NCBI GenBank assembly: GCA_947471745.1
Contig: CANJKZ010000540.1
Location: 394,215 to 458,214 of the forward strand
Length of the DNA stretch: 64,000 nt
Direction of reading: 5' to 3'
DNA from: Closterium sp. Naga37s-1
Taxonomy: Eukaryota > Streptophyta > Zygnematophyceae > Desmidiales > Closteriaceae
The position numbers and the translations under genes were made by a program. The first letter of the stretch is position 1; each line of letters starts with the position of its first letter. The notes below the pieces were generated by a model, which did no database searches, was not told the origin of the DNA, and saw only the letters and a list, made by a program, of their open reading frames with translations. Of the stretch, positions 43,301 to 55,412 are shown piece after piece.

Positions 43301-45370
43301 GACCAGGGCGTGCGTGTCACCAGGGCGCGCGTGTGACCAAGCCGTGCGTGTGACCAAGGCGCGCGTGTCACCAAGGCGCGCGTGTGACCAAGGCGTGCGT
43401 GTGACCAGGGCGTGCGTGTGACCAAGGCGTGCGTGTGACCAGGGCGCGCGTGTGACCAGAGCGAGCGTGTGACCAAGGCGTGCGTGTGACCAGGGCATGC
43501 GTGTGACCAAGGCGTGCGTGTGACAGAGACGTGCGTGTGACCAAGGCGTGCGTGTGACCAGGGCGCACGTGTGACCAAGGCGTGCGTGTGACCAAGGCGT
43601 GCGTGTGACCAAGGCGTGCGTGTGACCCAGGCGCGCGTGTGACCAAGGCGTGCGTGTGACCAAGGCGTGCGTGTGACCAAGGCGTGCGTTTGACCAGGGC
43701 GCGCGTGTGACCAGGGCGTGCGTGTGACCAGGGCGCGCGTGTGACCAAGGCGCGCGTGTGACCAAGGCGTGCGTGTGACCAGGGCGTGCGTGTGACCAGG
43801 GTTCACGTGTGACCAAGGCGCGCGTGTGACCAGGGCGCGCGTGTGACCAGGGCGTGCGTGTGACCAAGGCGTGCCTGTGACCAGGGCGCGCGTGTGACCA
43901 AGGCGTGCGTGTGACCAAGGCGTGCGTGTGACCAGGGCGCGCGTGTGACCAGGGTGCGCGTGTGACCAAGGCGCGCGTGTGACCAAGGCGTGCGTGTCAC
44001 CAGGGCGCGCGTGTGACCAAGGCGTGCGTGTGACCAAGGCGTGCGTGTGACCAGGGCGTGCATCTGACCAAGGCGTGCGTGTGACCAAGGCATGTGTGTG
44101 ACCAAGGCGTGCGTGTGACTAGGGCGCGCGTGTGACCAGGGCGCGCGTATGACCACGGCGTGTGTGTGACCAGGGCGTGCGTGTGACCAGGGCGCGCATG
44201 TGACCAGGGCGTGCGTCTGACCAAGGCGTGCGTGTGACCAAGGCGTGCGTGTGACCAGGGCGCGCGTCTGACCAAGGCGTGCGTGTGACCAGAGCGTGCG
44301 TGTGACCAAGGCGCGCGTGTGACAAAGGCGTGCGTGTGACCAAGGCGTGCGTATGACCAAGGCGTGCGTGTGACCAGGGCGCACGTGTGACCAAGGCGTG
44401 CGTTTGACCAGGGCGTGCGTGTGACCATGGCGTGCGTGTGACCAAGGCGTGCGTGTGACCAAGGCGTGCATGTGACCAGGGCGCGCGTGTGACCAAGGCG
44501 TGCGTGTGACCAAGGCGTGCGTGTGACCAAGGCGCGCGTGTAACCAAGGCGTGCGTATGACCAAGGCGTGCGTGTGACCAGGGCGCGCGTGTGACCAAGG
44601 CGCGCGTGTGACCAGGGCGCGCGTGTGACCACGGCGTGCGTGTGACTAGGGCGCGCGTGTGACCAGGGCGAGCGTGTGACCAAGGCGTGCGTGTGACCAG
44701 GGCGTGCGTGTGACCAAGGCGTGCGTGTGACCAAGGCGTGCGTGTGACCAAGGCGTGCGTGTGACCTAGGCGTGCGTGTGACCAAGGCGTGCGTGTGACC
44801 AGGGCGCGCGTGTGACCAAGGCTTGCGTGTGACCAGGGCGCGCGTGTGACCAGGGCGTGCGTGTGACCAAGGCGCGCGTGTGACCAAGGCGTGCGTATGA
44901 CCAGGGCGCGTGTGTGACCAGGGCGTGCGTGTGACCAGGGCGCGCGTGTGACCAAGGCATGCGTGTGACCAAGGCGCGCGTGTCACCAAAGCGCGCGTGT
45001 GACCAGGGCGCGCGTGTGACCAGGGCGAGCGTGTGACCAAGGCGTGCGTGTGACCAGGGCGTGCGTGTGACCAAAGCGTGCGTGTGACCAAGGCGTGCGT
45101 GTGACGAGGGTGTGCGTCTGACCAAGGCGTGCGTGTGACCAGGGCGTGCGTGTGACCAAGGCGCGCGTGTGACCAAGGCGTGCGTGTGACCAAGGCGTGC
45201 GTGTGACCAAGGCGTGCGTGTGACTAGGGCGCGCGTGTGACCAGGGCGTGCGTGTGACCAGGGCACGCGTGTGACCAAGGCGCGCGTGTGACCAAGGCGT
45301 GCGTGTGACCAGGGCGTGCGTGTGACCAAGGCGTGCGTGTGACCAAGGCGTGCTTGTGACCAAGGCATGC
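37360..45370 (-). repeat. Second group of higher-order repeats in the 17-bp array
   Basis: The rare variant GGTTCACGTGTGACC recurs near 37363, 38738, 41033 and 43800. GCATCTGACC followed by GGCATGTGTGTGACC recurs near 37622, 38963, 39949 and 44060. A block around 42550-43040 is repeated directly after itself (GACAAAGGCACGCGTGTGAC at about 42552 and 43048, again near 45391). Order and spacing differ from the 29.5-36.9 kb group, so this part expanded separately. Confidence 0.75.
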
Positions 45371-45642
45371 GTGTGACCAGGGCGCGCGTGTGACAAAGGC
45401 ACGCGTGTGACTAGGGCGCGCGTGTGACCAGGGCGTGCGTGTGACCAGGGCGCGCGTGTGACCAAGGCGCGCGTGTGACCAGGGCGTGCGTGTGACCAAG
45501 GTGCGCGTGTGACCAAGGCGTGCGTGTGACCAGGGCGCGCGTGTGACCAAGGCGCGCGTGTGACCAAGGCGTGCGTGTGACCAAGGCGCGCATGTGACCA
45601 GGGCGCGCCTTGGTGACCAAGGCGCGCGTGTGACCAGGGCGC

Positions 45643-47400
45643 ACGTCGGCTCTCTGCTCCTCTCTCCACCCTCTGCTTCCACCCCATCTTCCGCGTCGAC
45701 GACCACACGGCTCGACGTGGTGGCTGCACTAGGTTCGGTGGCTCTCTGCGTCTTGTTTTGGGCCGACTCAATACGTCGACTCTCTGCTCCTCTCTCCACC
45801 CTCTGCTTCCACCCCCTCGACCGCGTCGACGACCACACGGCTCGGCGTGGTGGCTGCACTAGGTTCGGTTGCTCTTTACGTCTTCTTTTGAGCCGAATCA
45901 AGACGTCGACTCCCTGCTCCTCTCTCCACCCTCTGCTTCCACCCCCTTTACCGCGTCGACGACCATACGGCTCGACGTGGTGGCTGCACTAGGTTCGGTC
46001 GCTCTCTCCGTCTTCTTTTGGGCCGACTAAAAACGCCGACTTTCTGCTCCTCTCTCCACCCTCTGCTTCCACCCCCTCAACCGCGTCGACGACCACACGG
46101 CTCGACGTGGTGGCTGCACTAGGTTCGGTCCCTCTCTACGTCTTGTTTTGGGCCGACTAAAAACGTCGACCCCCTACTCTTCTCTCCACCCTCTGCTTCC
46201 ACCCCCTCTTCCGCGTCGACGACCACACGGCTCGACGTGGTGGCTGCACTAGGTTCGGTCGCTCTCTACGTCTTGTTTTGAGCCGACTCAAGACGTCGAC
46301 CCCTGCTCTTCTCTCCACCCTCTGCTTCCACCCCCTCTTCCGCGCCGACGACCACACGGCTCGACGTGGTGGCTGCACTAGGTTCGGTCGCTCTCTACGT
46401 CTTGTTTTGAGCCGACTCAAGACGTCGACTCCCTGCTCCTCTCTCCACCCTCTGCTTCAACCCCCTCTACCGCGTCGACGACGACACGGCTCGACGTGGT
46501 GGCTACACCAGGTTCGGTCGCTCTCTACGTCTTGTTTTGAGCCGACTCAAGACGTCGACTCCCTGCTCCTTTCTCCACCCTCTGCTTCCACCCCCTCTAC
46601 CGCGTCGACGACCACACGGCTCGACGTGGTGGCTACACTAGGTTCGGTCACTCTCTGCGTCTTGATTTGGGTTGACTGAAAACGTCGACCCCTGTTCCTC
46701 CCTCCACCCTCTGCTTCCACCCCCTCTACCTCTTTGACGACCAAACGGCTCGGCGTGGTGGCAGCACTAGTTTCGGTCGCTCTCTACGTCTTGTTTTGGG
46801 CCAACTCAAAACATCCACTCCCTGCTCCTCTCTCCACCCTCTGCTTCCACCCCCTCTACCGCGTCGACGACCACACGGCTTGACGTGGTGGCTACACTAG
46901 GTTCGGTCGCTCTCTACGTCTTGTTTTGAGCCGAATCAAGACGTCGACTCCCTGCTCCTCTCTCTATCCTCTGCTTCCACCCCCTCTACCGCGTCGACGA
47001 CCACACGGCTTGACGTGGTGGCTACACTAGGTTCGGTCATTGTCTGTGTCTTGATTTGGGTTGACTGAAAACGTCGACCCCTGTTCCTCCCTCCACCCTC
47101 TGCTTCCACCCCCTCTACCTCGTTGACGAACAAACGGCTCGGCGTGGTGGCAGCACTAGTTTCGGTCGCTCTCTACGTCTTGTTTTGGGCCAACTCAAAA
47201 CGTCCACTCCCTGCTCCTCTCTCCACCCTCTGCTTCCACCCCCTCTACCGTGTCGACGAACACACGGCTCCTCGTAGTGGCTACACTAGTTTGGGTCGCT
47301 CTCTACGTCTTGATTTGAGTCGACTCAAAACGTCCACTTCCTGCGCCTCTCTCCATCCTTTGCTTCCACCCCCTCTACCGCGTCGACGACCACACGGCTC
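45643..47400 (+). repeat. 130-bp satellite array, forward (~13.5 units)
   Basis: Same family and orientation as 12671-16450. The left border shares ACGTCG with the end of the 17-bp array (45643-45648). The right end (about 46560-47400) is an inverted near-copy of 8279-9100, up to and including the same switch into hexamer repeats. Confidence 0.93.
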
Positions 47401-47750
47401 GACGTGGACGTGGACGTGGACGTGGTTGTGGACGTGGACGTGGACGTGTACGTGGTCGTGGACGTGGTCGTGGTCGTGGGCGTGGACTTGGACTTGGACG
47501 TGGACGTGGACGTGGACGTGGACGTGGACGTGGTCGTGGTTGTGGACGTGGACTTGGACTTGGACGTGGACGTGGACGTGGACGTGGTCGTGGTCGTTGA
47601 CGTGGACTTGGACTTGGACGTGGACGTGGACGTGGACGTGGACGTGGACGTGGTCGTGGTCGTGGACGTGGACTTGGACTTGGACGTGGACGTGGACGTG
47701 GACTTGGACTTGGACGTGGACGTGGACGTGGACTTGGACGTGGACGTGGA
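47401..47750 (+). repeat. GTGGAC hexamer array inside the 130-bp satellite (~58 units)
   Basis: G-rich on plus. It begins at GGCTCGACGTGG of a satellite unit and ends at GACGACCACACGG of the next. Both motifs lie within about 25 bp of each other in a normal unit. This suggests local expansion rather than insertion of foreign DNA. An inner pattern with TTGGACTTGGAC recurs several times. Confidence 0.93.
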
Positions 47751-48262
47751 CGACCACACGGCTCGGCATGGTGGCTGCACTAGGTTCGGTCGCTCTCTAC
47801 GTCTTCTTTTGGGCCGACTCAAGACGTCGACTCCCTGCTCCTCTCTCCACCTTCTGCTTCCACCCCCTCTACCGCGTCGACAACCACACGGCTCGGCGTG
47901 GTGGCTGCATTATGTTCGGTCGCTCTCTCCGTCTTCTTTTGGGCCGACTCAAGACGTCGACTCTCTGCGCCTCTCTCCAACCTCTGCTTCCAACCCCTCT
48001 ACCGCGTCGACGACTACACGGCTCGACATGGTGCCTACACTAGTTTCGGTCACTCTCTGCGTCTTGTTTTGGGCCGACTCAAAACGTCGACCCCATGCTC
48101 CTCTCTCCACCCTCTGCTTCCACCCCCTCTACCGCGTCGACGACCACACGGCTTGATGAGGTGGCTACATTAGGTTCGGTCACTCTTTGCGTCTTGTTTT
48201 GGGCCGACTCAAAACGTCGACCCCCTGCTCCTCTCACCACCCTCTTATTCCACCCTCTCTAC
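47751..48262 (+). repeat. 130-bp satellite array, forward (~4 units)
   Basis: Continuation of the same satellite after the hexamer interruption. It ends at CTCTACCACGTC, where the large hexamer array begins. Confidence 0.93.
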
Positions 48263-51200
48263 CACGTCCACGTCTACGTCCACGTCCACGTCCACGACCA
48301 GGTCCACGTCCACGTCCACGTCCACGTCCAGGTCCACGTCCACGTCCACGTCCACGTCCAGGTCCAGGTCCACGTCCACGTCCAAGTCCACGACCAGGTC
48401 CACGTCCACGTCCACGTCACGACCACGTCCACGTCCACGTCCACGACCACGTCCACGTCAAAGTCCACGTCCACGTCCACATCCACGTCCGCGACCAGGT
48501 CCACGTCCACGACCACGTCCACGACCACGTCCACGACCACGTCCACATCCACGTCCACGTCCACGTCCAGGTCCACGTCCAGGTCCACGTCCACGTCCAC
48601 GTCCAGGTCCACGTCCACGTCCACGTCCACGTCCACGTCCACGTCCAGGTCCACGTCCACGTCCAAGTCCACGACCAGGTCCACGTCCACGTCCACGTCA
48701 CGACCACGTCCACGTCCACGTCCACGACCACGTCCACGTCAAAGTCCAAGTCCACGTCCACGTCCACGTCCGCGACCAGGTCCACGTCCACGACCACGTC
48801 CACGACCACGTCCAGGTCCACGTCTACGACCACGTCCACGGCCACGTCCACATCCACGTCCACGTCCACGTCCAGGTCCACGTCCAGGTCCACGTCCACG
48901 TCCACGTCCAGGTCCACGTCCACGTCCAAGTCCACGTCCAGTCCACGTCAACGTCCACGTCCAGTCCACGTCAACGTCCATGGCGACCACGTCCACGTCC
49001 AGGTCCACGTCCACGTCCACGTCTAAGTTCAAGTCCAGGTCCACGTCCACGACCACGTCCACGACCACGTCCACGACCACGTCCACGACCACGTCCTCGT
49101 CCACGTCCACGACCACGTCCACGTCCGCGTCCACGTCCACGACCACCTCCACGACCACCTCCACGTCCACGTCCAAGTCCACGACCACGTCCACGACCAC
49201 GTCCACCTCCACGTCCACGTCCACGTCCACGACCACCTCCACGTCCAAGTCTACGACCACGTCCACGTCTACGTCCACGTCCACGTCCACGACCAGGTCA
49301 ACGTCCACGTCCACGTCCACGTCCAGGTCCACGTCCACGTCCACGTCCACGTCCACGTCCAGGTCCAGGTCTACGTCCACGTCCAAGTCCACGACCAGGT
49401 CCACGTCCACGTCCACGTCACGACCACGTCCACGTTCACGTCCCCGTCCACGTCCAAGTCCACGTCCGCGACCACGCCCACGTCCACGTCCGCGTCCACG
49501 TCCCCGTCCACGTCCACGTCCACGTCCACGTCCACGTCCAAGTCCACGTCCGCGACCACGTCCCCGTCCACGTCCACGTCCACGTCCACGACCACGTCCA
49601 AGTCCACGTCCCCGTCCACGTCCACGTCCCCGTCCACGTCCACGTCCAGGTCCACGACCACGTCCACGTCCACGTCCACGACCACGTCCAAGTCCACGTC
49701 CACGTCCACGTCCACGCCCACGGTCAAGTCCACGTCCAAGTCCAAGTCCACGTCCACGTCCACGTCCACGTCCACGGTCCAAGTCCAAGTCCACGTCCAC
49801 GTCCACGTCCACGTTCCACGTCCACGACCACGTCCACGTCCAGTCCACGTCCACGTCCACGTCCACGTCCACGTCCAAGTCCACGTCCACGTCCACGTCC
49901 ACGTCCAAGTCCACGTCCACGTCCACGACCACGTCCACGACGACGTCCACGTCCACGTCCACGACGTCCACGTCCACGTCCACGTCCACGTCCACGTCCA
50001 GTCCACGTCCACGTCCGCGTCCACGTCCACGTCCACGTCCGCGTCCACGTCCCCGTCCCCATCCACGTCCACGTCCGCGTCCACGTCCAAGTCCACGTCC
50101 ACGTCCACGACCACGTCCACGTCCACGTCCACGACCACCTCCACGTCCACGTCCACGACCACCTCCACGTCCACGTCCACGACCACGTCCACGACCACGT
50201 CCACGTCCACGTCCACGCCCACGGTCAAGTCCACGTCCACGCCCACTGTCAAGTCGACGTCCACGTCCACGCCCACGTCCAAGTCCACGTCCACATCCAA
50301 GTCTACGTTCACGCCCACGTCCACGTCCACGCCCACGTCCACGTCCACGCCCACGCCCACGACCACGTCCACGCCCACGTCCACGACCACGTCCACGTCC
50401 ACGACCACGTCCACGTCCACGTCCACGACCACGTCCAGGTCCACGACCACGTCCACGACCACGTCCACGTCCACGACCACGTCCACGTCCACGTCCAGGT
50501 CCACGTCCACGTCCACGTCCACGACCACGTCCACGTCCACGTCCACGTCCTCGTCCACGTCCACGACCACGTCCAGGTCCACGTCCACGTCTACGTCCCC
50601 ACGTCCACCTCCACGACCACGACCACGTCCACGTCCACGTCCACGTCCACGACCACGTCCAACTCCACGTCCACGTCCAAGACCACGTCCACGTCCAACT
50701 CCACGTCCACGTCCAGTCCACGTCAACGTCCACGTCCAGTTTACGTCCAAGTCCACGTCCACGTCCACGTCCACGTCCAACTCCACTTCTACGTCCAAGA
50801 CTACGACCACGTCCACGTCTACGACCACGTCCAGTCCACGTCCAAGTCCACGTCCACGTCCACGTCCACGACCACGTCCAGTCCACGTCCAAGTCCACGT
50901 CCACGTCCACGTCCACGACCACGTCCAGTCCACGTCCAAGTCCACGTCCACGTCCACGACCACGTCCACGTCCACGTCCAAGTCCACGTCCACGTCCACG
51001 TCCAAGTCCACGTCCACGACCACGCCCACGTCCACCTCCACGTCCACGTCCACGACCACGTCCACGTCCACGTCCACGACCACCTCCACGTGCACGTCCA
51101 CGTCCACGTCCACGTCCACGTCCACGTCCACGACCACCTCCAAGTCCACGTCCACGTCCACGTCCACGTCCACGACCACGTCCACGACCACGTCCACGTC

Positions 51201-54200
51201 CACGTCCACGTCCACGTCCACGACCACCTCCAAGTCCACGTCCACGACCACCTCCAAGTCCACGTCCACGACCACGTCCAAGTCCACGTCCACGTCCACG
51301 TCCACGCCCACGGTCAAGTCCACGTCCACGCCCACTGTCAAGTCGACGTCCACGTCCACGCCCACGTCCAAGTCGACGTCCACGTCCAAGTCCACGTCCA
51401 CGCCCACGCCCACGCCCACGGCCACGTCCACGTCCACGCCCACGTCCACGACCACGTCCACGTCCACGACCACGTCCAGGTCCACGACCACGTCCACGAC
51501 CACGTCCACGTCCACGACCACGTCCACGTCCACGTCCACGACCACGTCCACGTCCACGTCCACGTCCACGACCACGTCCACGTCCACGACCACGTCCACG
51601 TCCACGTCCACGTCCACGTCCACGTCCACGACCACGTCCACGTCCACGACCACGACCACGTCCACGTCCACGTCCACGACCACGTCCACGTCCACGTCCA
51701 CGTCCACGTCCAGGTCCAAGTCCACGTCCACGTCCACGTCCACGACCACGACCACGTCCACGTCCACGTCCACGTCCACGACCATCTCCAAGTCCACGTC
51801 CACGACCACGTCCACGTCCACGTCCAACTCCACGTCCACGTCCAAGACCACGTCCAAGTCCAACTCCACGTCCACGTCCAGTCCACGTCCAACTCCACGT
51901 CCAGTTTACGTCCAAGACCACGTCCACGTCCAACTCCACGTCCACGTCCAGTCCACGTCAACGTCCACGACTACGACCACGTCCAAGTCCACGTCCACGA
52001 CCACGTCCAGTCCACGTCCAACTCCACTTCCACGACCACGACCACGACCACGTCCAAGTCCACGACCACGTCCAGATCCACGTCCACGTCCACGTCCAAG
52101 TCCACGTCCACGTCCACGTCCACGACCACGTCCACGTCCACGACCACGTCCACGTCCACGTCCAAGTCCACGTCCACGTCCACGTCCACGACCACGTCCA
52201 CGACCACGTCCAAGTCCACGTCCACGTCCACGACCACGTCCATGTCCACGTCCACGTCCACGTCCACGTCCAAGTCTACGTCCACGTCCACGTCCAAGTC
52301 CACGTCCACGTCCACGTCCACGTCCACGTACATTTCCACGTCCACGTCCACGTCCACGTCCAAGTCCAAGTCCACGTACACGTCCACGTCCACGTCCAAG
52401 TCCAAGTCCACGTCCACGACCACGTCCACGTCCACGACCACGTCCAGGTCCACGACCACGTCCACGACCACGTACACGTCCACGTCCACGTCCAGTCCAC
52501 GTCCAAGTCAACATCCACGTCCACGACCACGTCCACGTCCCCGTCCAAGTCCACATCCACGTCCACGTCCACGTCCACGTTTAAGTCCACGTCCAAGTCC
52601 ACGACCACGTCCACGACCACGTCCACGTCCACGTCCACGTCGACGTCCACGTCCATGTCCACGACCATGTCCACGTCCAAGACCATCTCCACGTCCACGT
52701 CCAAGTCCACGACCACCTCCACGTCCACGTCCACGTCCACGAGCAGGTCCACGTCCACGTCCTCGTTCACGTCCAGGTCCACGTCCACGTCCACGTCCAC
52801 GTTCACGTCCAAGTCCACAACCACGTCCACGTCCACGTCCTCGTCCCAGACCACGTCCACGTCACGACCACGTCCAAGACCACGTCCACGTCCACGTCCA
52901 CGTCCACGTCCACGTCAAAGTCCACGTCCACGACCACGACCACGTCCACGTCCACGTCCACCTCCACGACCATGTCCACGTCCACGTCCAGGTCCACGTC
53001 CACGACCACGTCCAGGTCCAGGTCCCCGTCCACGTCCACGTCCACGTCCACGTCCACGACCACCTCCAAGTTCATGTCTACGTCCACGTCCACGTCCACG
53101 TCTACGTCCACGTCCACGACCACGTCCTCGTCCAGGTCCACGTCCACGTCCACGTCTACGACCACGTCCACGTCCACGTCCACGTCCACGTCCAAGTCCA
53201 CGTCCACGTCCACGTCCAAGTCCACGACCACGTCCACGTCCACGTCCACGTACATTCCCACGTACACGTCCACTTCCACGTCCAAGTCCACGTCCAAGTC
53301 CAAGACCACGTCCAGTCCACGTCCAAGACCACATCCACGTCCACGACCACGTCCACGTCCACGTCCAAGTCCACGTCCACGTCCACGACCACGTCCACGT
53401 CCACGTCCAAGTCCACGTCCACGTCCACGACCACGTCCACGTCCACGTCCAAGTCCATATCCACGTCCACGACCACGTCCACGTCCAAGTCCAAGTCCAA
53501 GTCAACGTCCACGTCCACGTCCACGTCCACGTCCACGTCCACGTCCAGTCCACGTCCAAGTCTACGTCCACGTCCACGTCCAGTCCACGTCCAAGTCCAC
53601 GTCCACGTCCAAGTCCACGTCCACGTCCACGTCCACGTCCACGTCACGTCCACGTCCACGTCCAAGTCCACGTCCACGTCCACGTCCACGTACATTTCCA
53701 CGTCCACGTCCACGTCCAAGTCCAAGTCCAAGTCCAAGTCCACGTCCACGACCACGTCCACGTACATTTCCACGTCCACGTCCACGTCCAAGTCCACGTC
53801 CACGTCCACGTCCACGTACATTTCCACGTCCACGTCCACGTCCAAGTCCAAGTCCAAGTCCAAGTCCACGTCCACGACCACGTCCACGTCCCCGTCCACG
53901 TCCACGTCTAAGTCCACGTCCAGTACACGTCTACGTCCACGTCCAGTCCACGTCCAAGTCCACGGCGACCACGTCCACATCCAGGTCCACGTCCTCGTCC
54001 ACGTCTAAGTCCAAGTCCACGACCACTTCCACGACCACGTCCACGACCACGTCCACGTCCACGTCCACGTCCACGTCCATGCCACGTCCACGTCCACGTC
54101 CACGTCCAAGTCCACGTCCACGTCCACGTCCAAGTCCACGTTCACATCCACGTCCACGTACATTTCCACGTCCAGGTCCACGTCCAAGTCCAAGTCCAAG

Positions 54201-55412
54201 TCCAAGTCCACGTCCACGACCACGTCCACGTCCCCGTCCACGTCCACGTCCACGTCCAAGTCCACGACCACGTCCACGACCACGTCCACGTCCGCGTCGA
54301 CGTCCACGTCCACGTCCACGTCGACGTCCACGTCCACGTCGAAGTCCACGTCCATGTCCACGTCACGTCCACGTCCACGTCCACGTCCAAGTCCACGTCC
54401 AGTACACGTCTACGTCCACGTCCAGTCCACGTCCAAGTCCACGGCGACCACGTCCACGTCCAGGTCCACGTCCACGTCCACGTCTAAGTCCAAGTCCTCG
54501 ACAACTTCCACGACCACGTCCACGACCACGTCCACGTCCACGTCCACGTCCACGTCCACGACCACGTCCACGTCCACGTCCACGTCCACGTCCACGTCCA
54601 CGTCCAAGTCCACGTCCACGTTCACGTCCACGTCCAAGTCCACGTCCACGTCCACGTCCACGTACATTTCCACGTCCACGTCCACGTCCAAGTCCAAGTC
54701 CAAGTCCAAGTCCACGTCCACGACCACGTCCACGTACATTTCCACGTCCACGTCCACGTCCAAGTCCACGTCCACGTCCACGTCCACGTACATTTCCACG
54801 TCCACGTCCACGTCCAAGTCCAAGTCCAAGTCCAAGTCCACGTCCACGACCACGTCCACGTCCCCGTCCACGTCCACGTCCACGTCCATGTCCAAGTCCA
54901 CGACCACGTCCACGACCACTTCCACGTCCACGTCGACGTCCACGTCCACGTCCACATCCACGTCCACGTCAAAGTCCACGTCCACGTCCACGTCACGTCC
55001 ACGTCCACGTCCACGTCCAAGTCCACGTCCAGTGCACGTCTACGTCCACGTCCAGTCCACGTCCAAGTCCACGGCGACCACGTCCACGTCCAGGTCCACG
55101 TCCACGTCCACGTCTAAGTCCAAGTCCTCGACCACTTCCACGACCACGTCCACGACCACGTCCACGACCACGTCCACGTCCACGTCGACGTCCACGTCCA
55201 CGTCCACGTCCACGACCACCTCCAAGTCCACGACCACCTCCATGTCCACGTCCAAGTCCACGACCAGGTCCACGTCCACGTCCACGACCAGGTCCACGTC
55301 CACGTCCACGTTCACATCCAGGGCCACGTCCACGTCCACGTCCACGTCCAGGTCCACGTCCAGGTCCACGTTCACGTCCAGGTCCACGTCCACGATCACG
55401 TCCACGTCCAGT

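Larger units (their letters stand above)
27206..45642 (-). repeat. 17-bp satellite mega-array, reverse orientation (~1,080 units)
   Basis: 18.4 kb of the 17-bp family also present at 16451-17468, now inverted (GTGACCARGGCGYGCGT on +). Units vary mainly at GCGTGC versus GCGCGC and at CCAAGG versus CCAGGG. The minus strand has almost no stops, so ORFs up to 1,300 codons appear. Because 17 is not a multiple of 3, all three frames give the same 17-residue peptide cycle (…LVTRTPWSHARPGHTHA…). I treat these as non-genic. No other sequence is seen inside this span. Confidence 0.95.

Noticed and set aside
27023..45771. ORFs up to 1,300 codons on the minus strand of the 17-bp array
   Set aside because: The unit lacks stops on that strand and all frames read the same cycle. 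No domain, start context or codon signature is visible.
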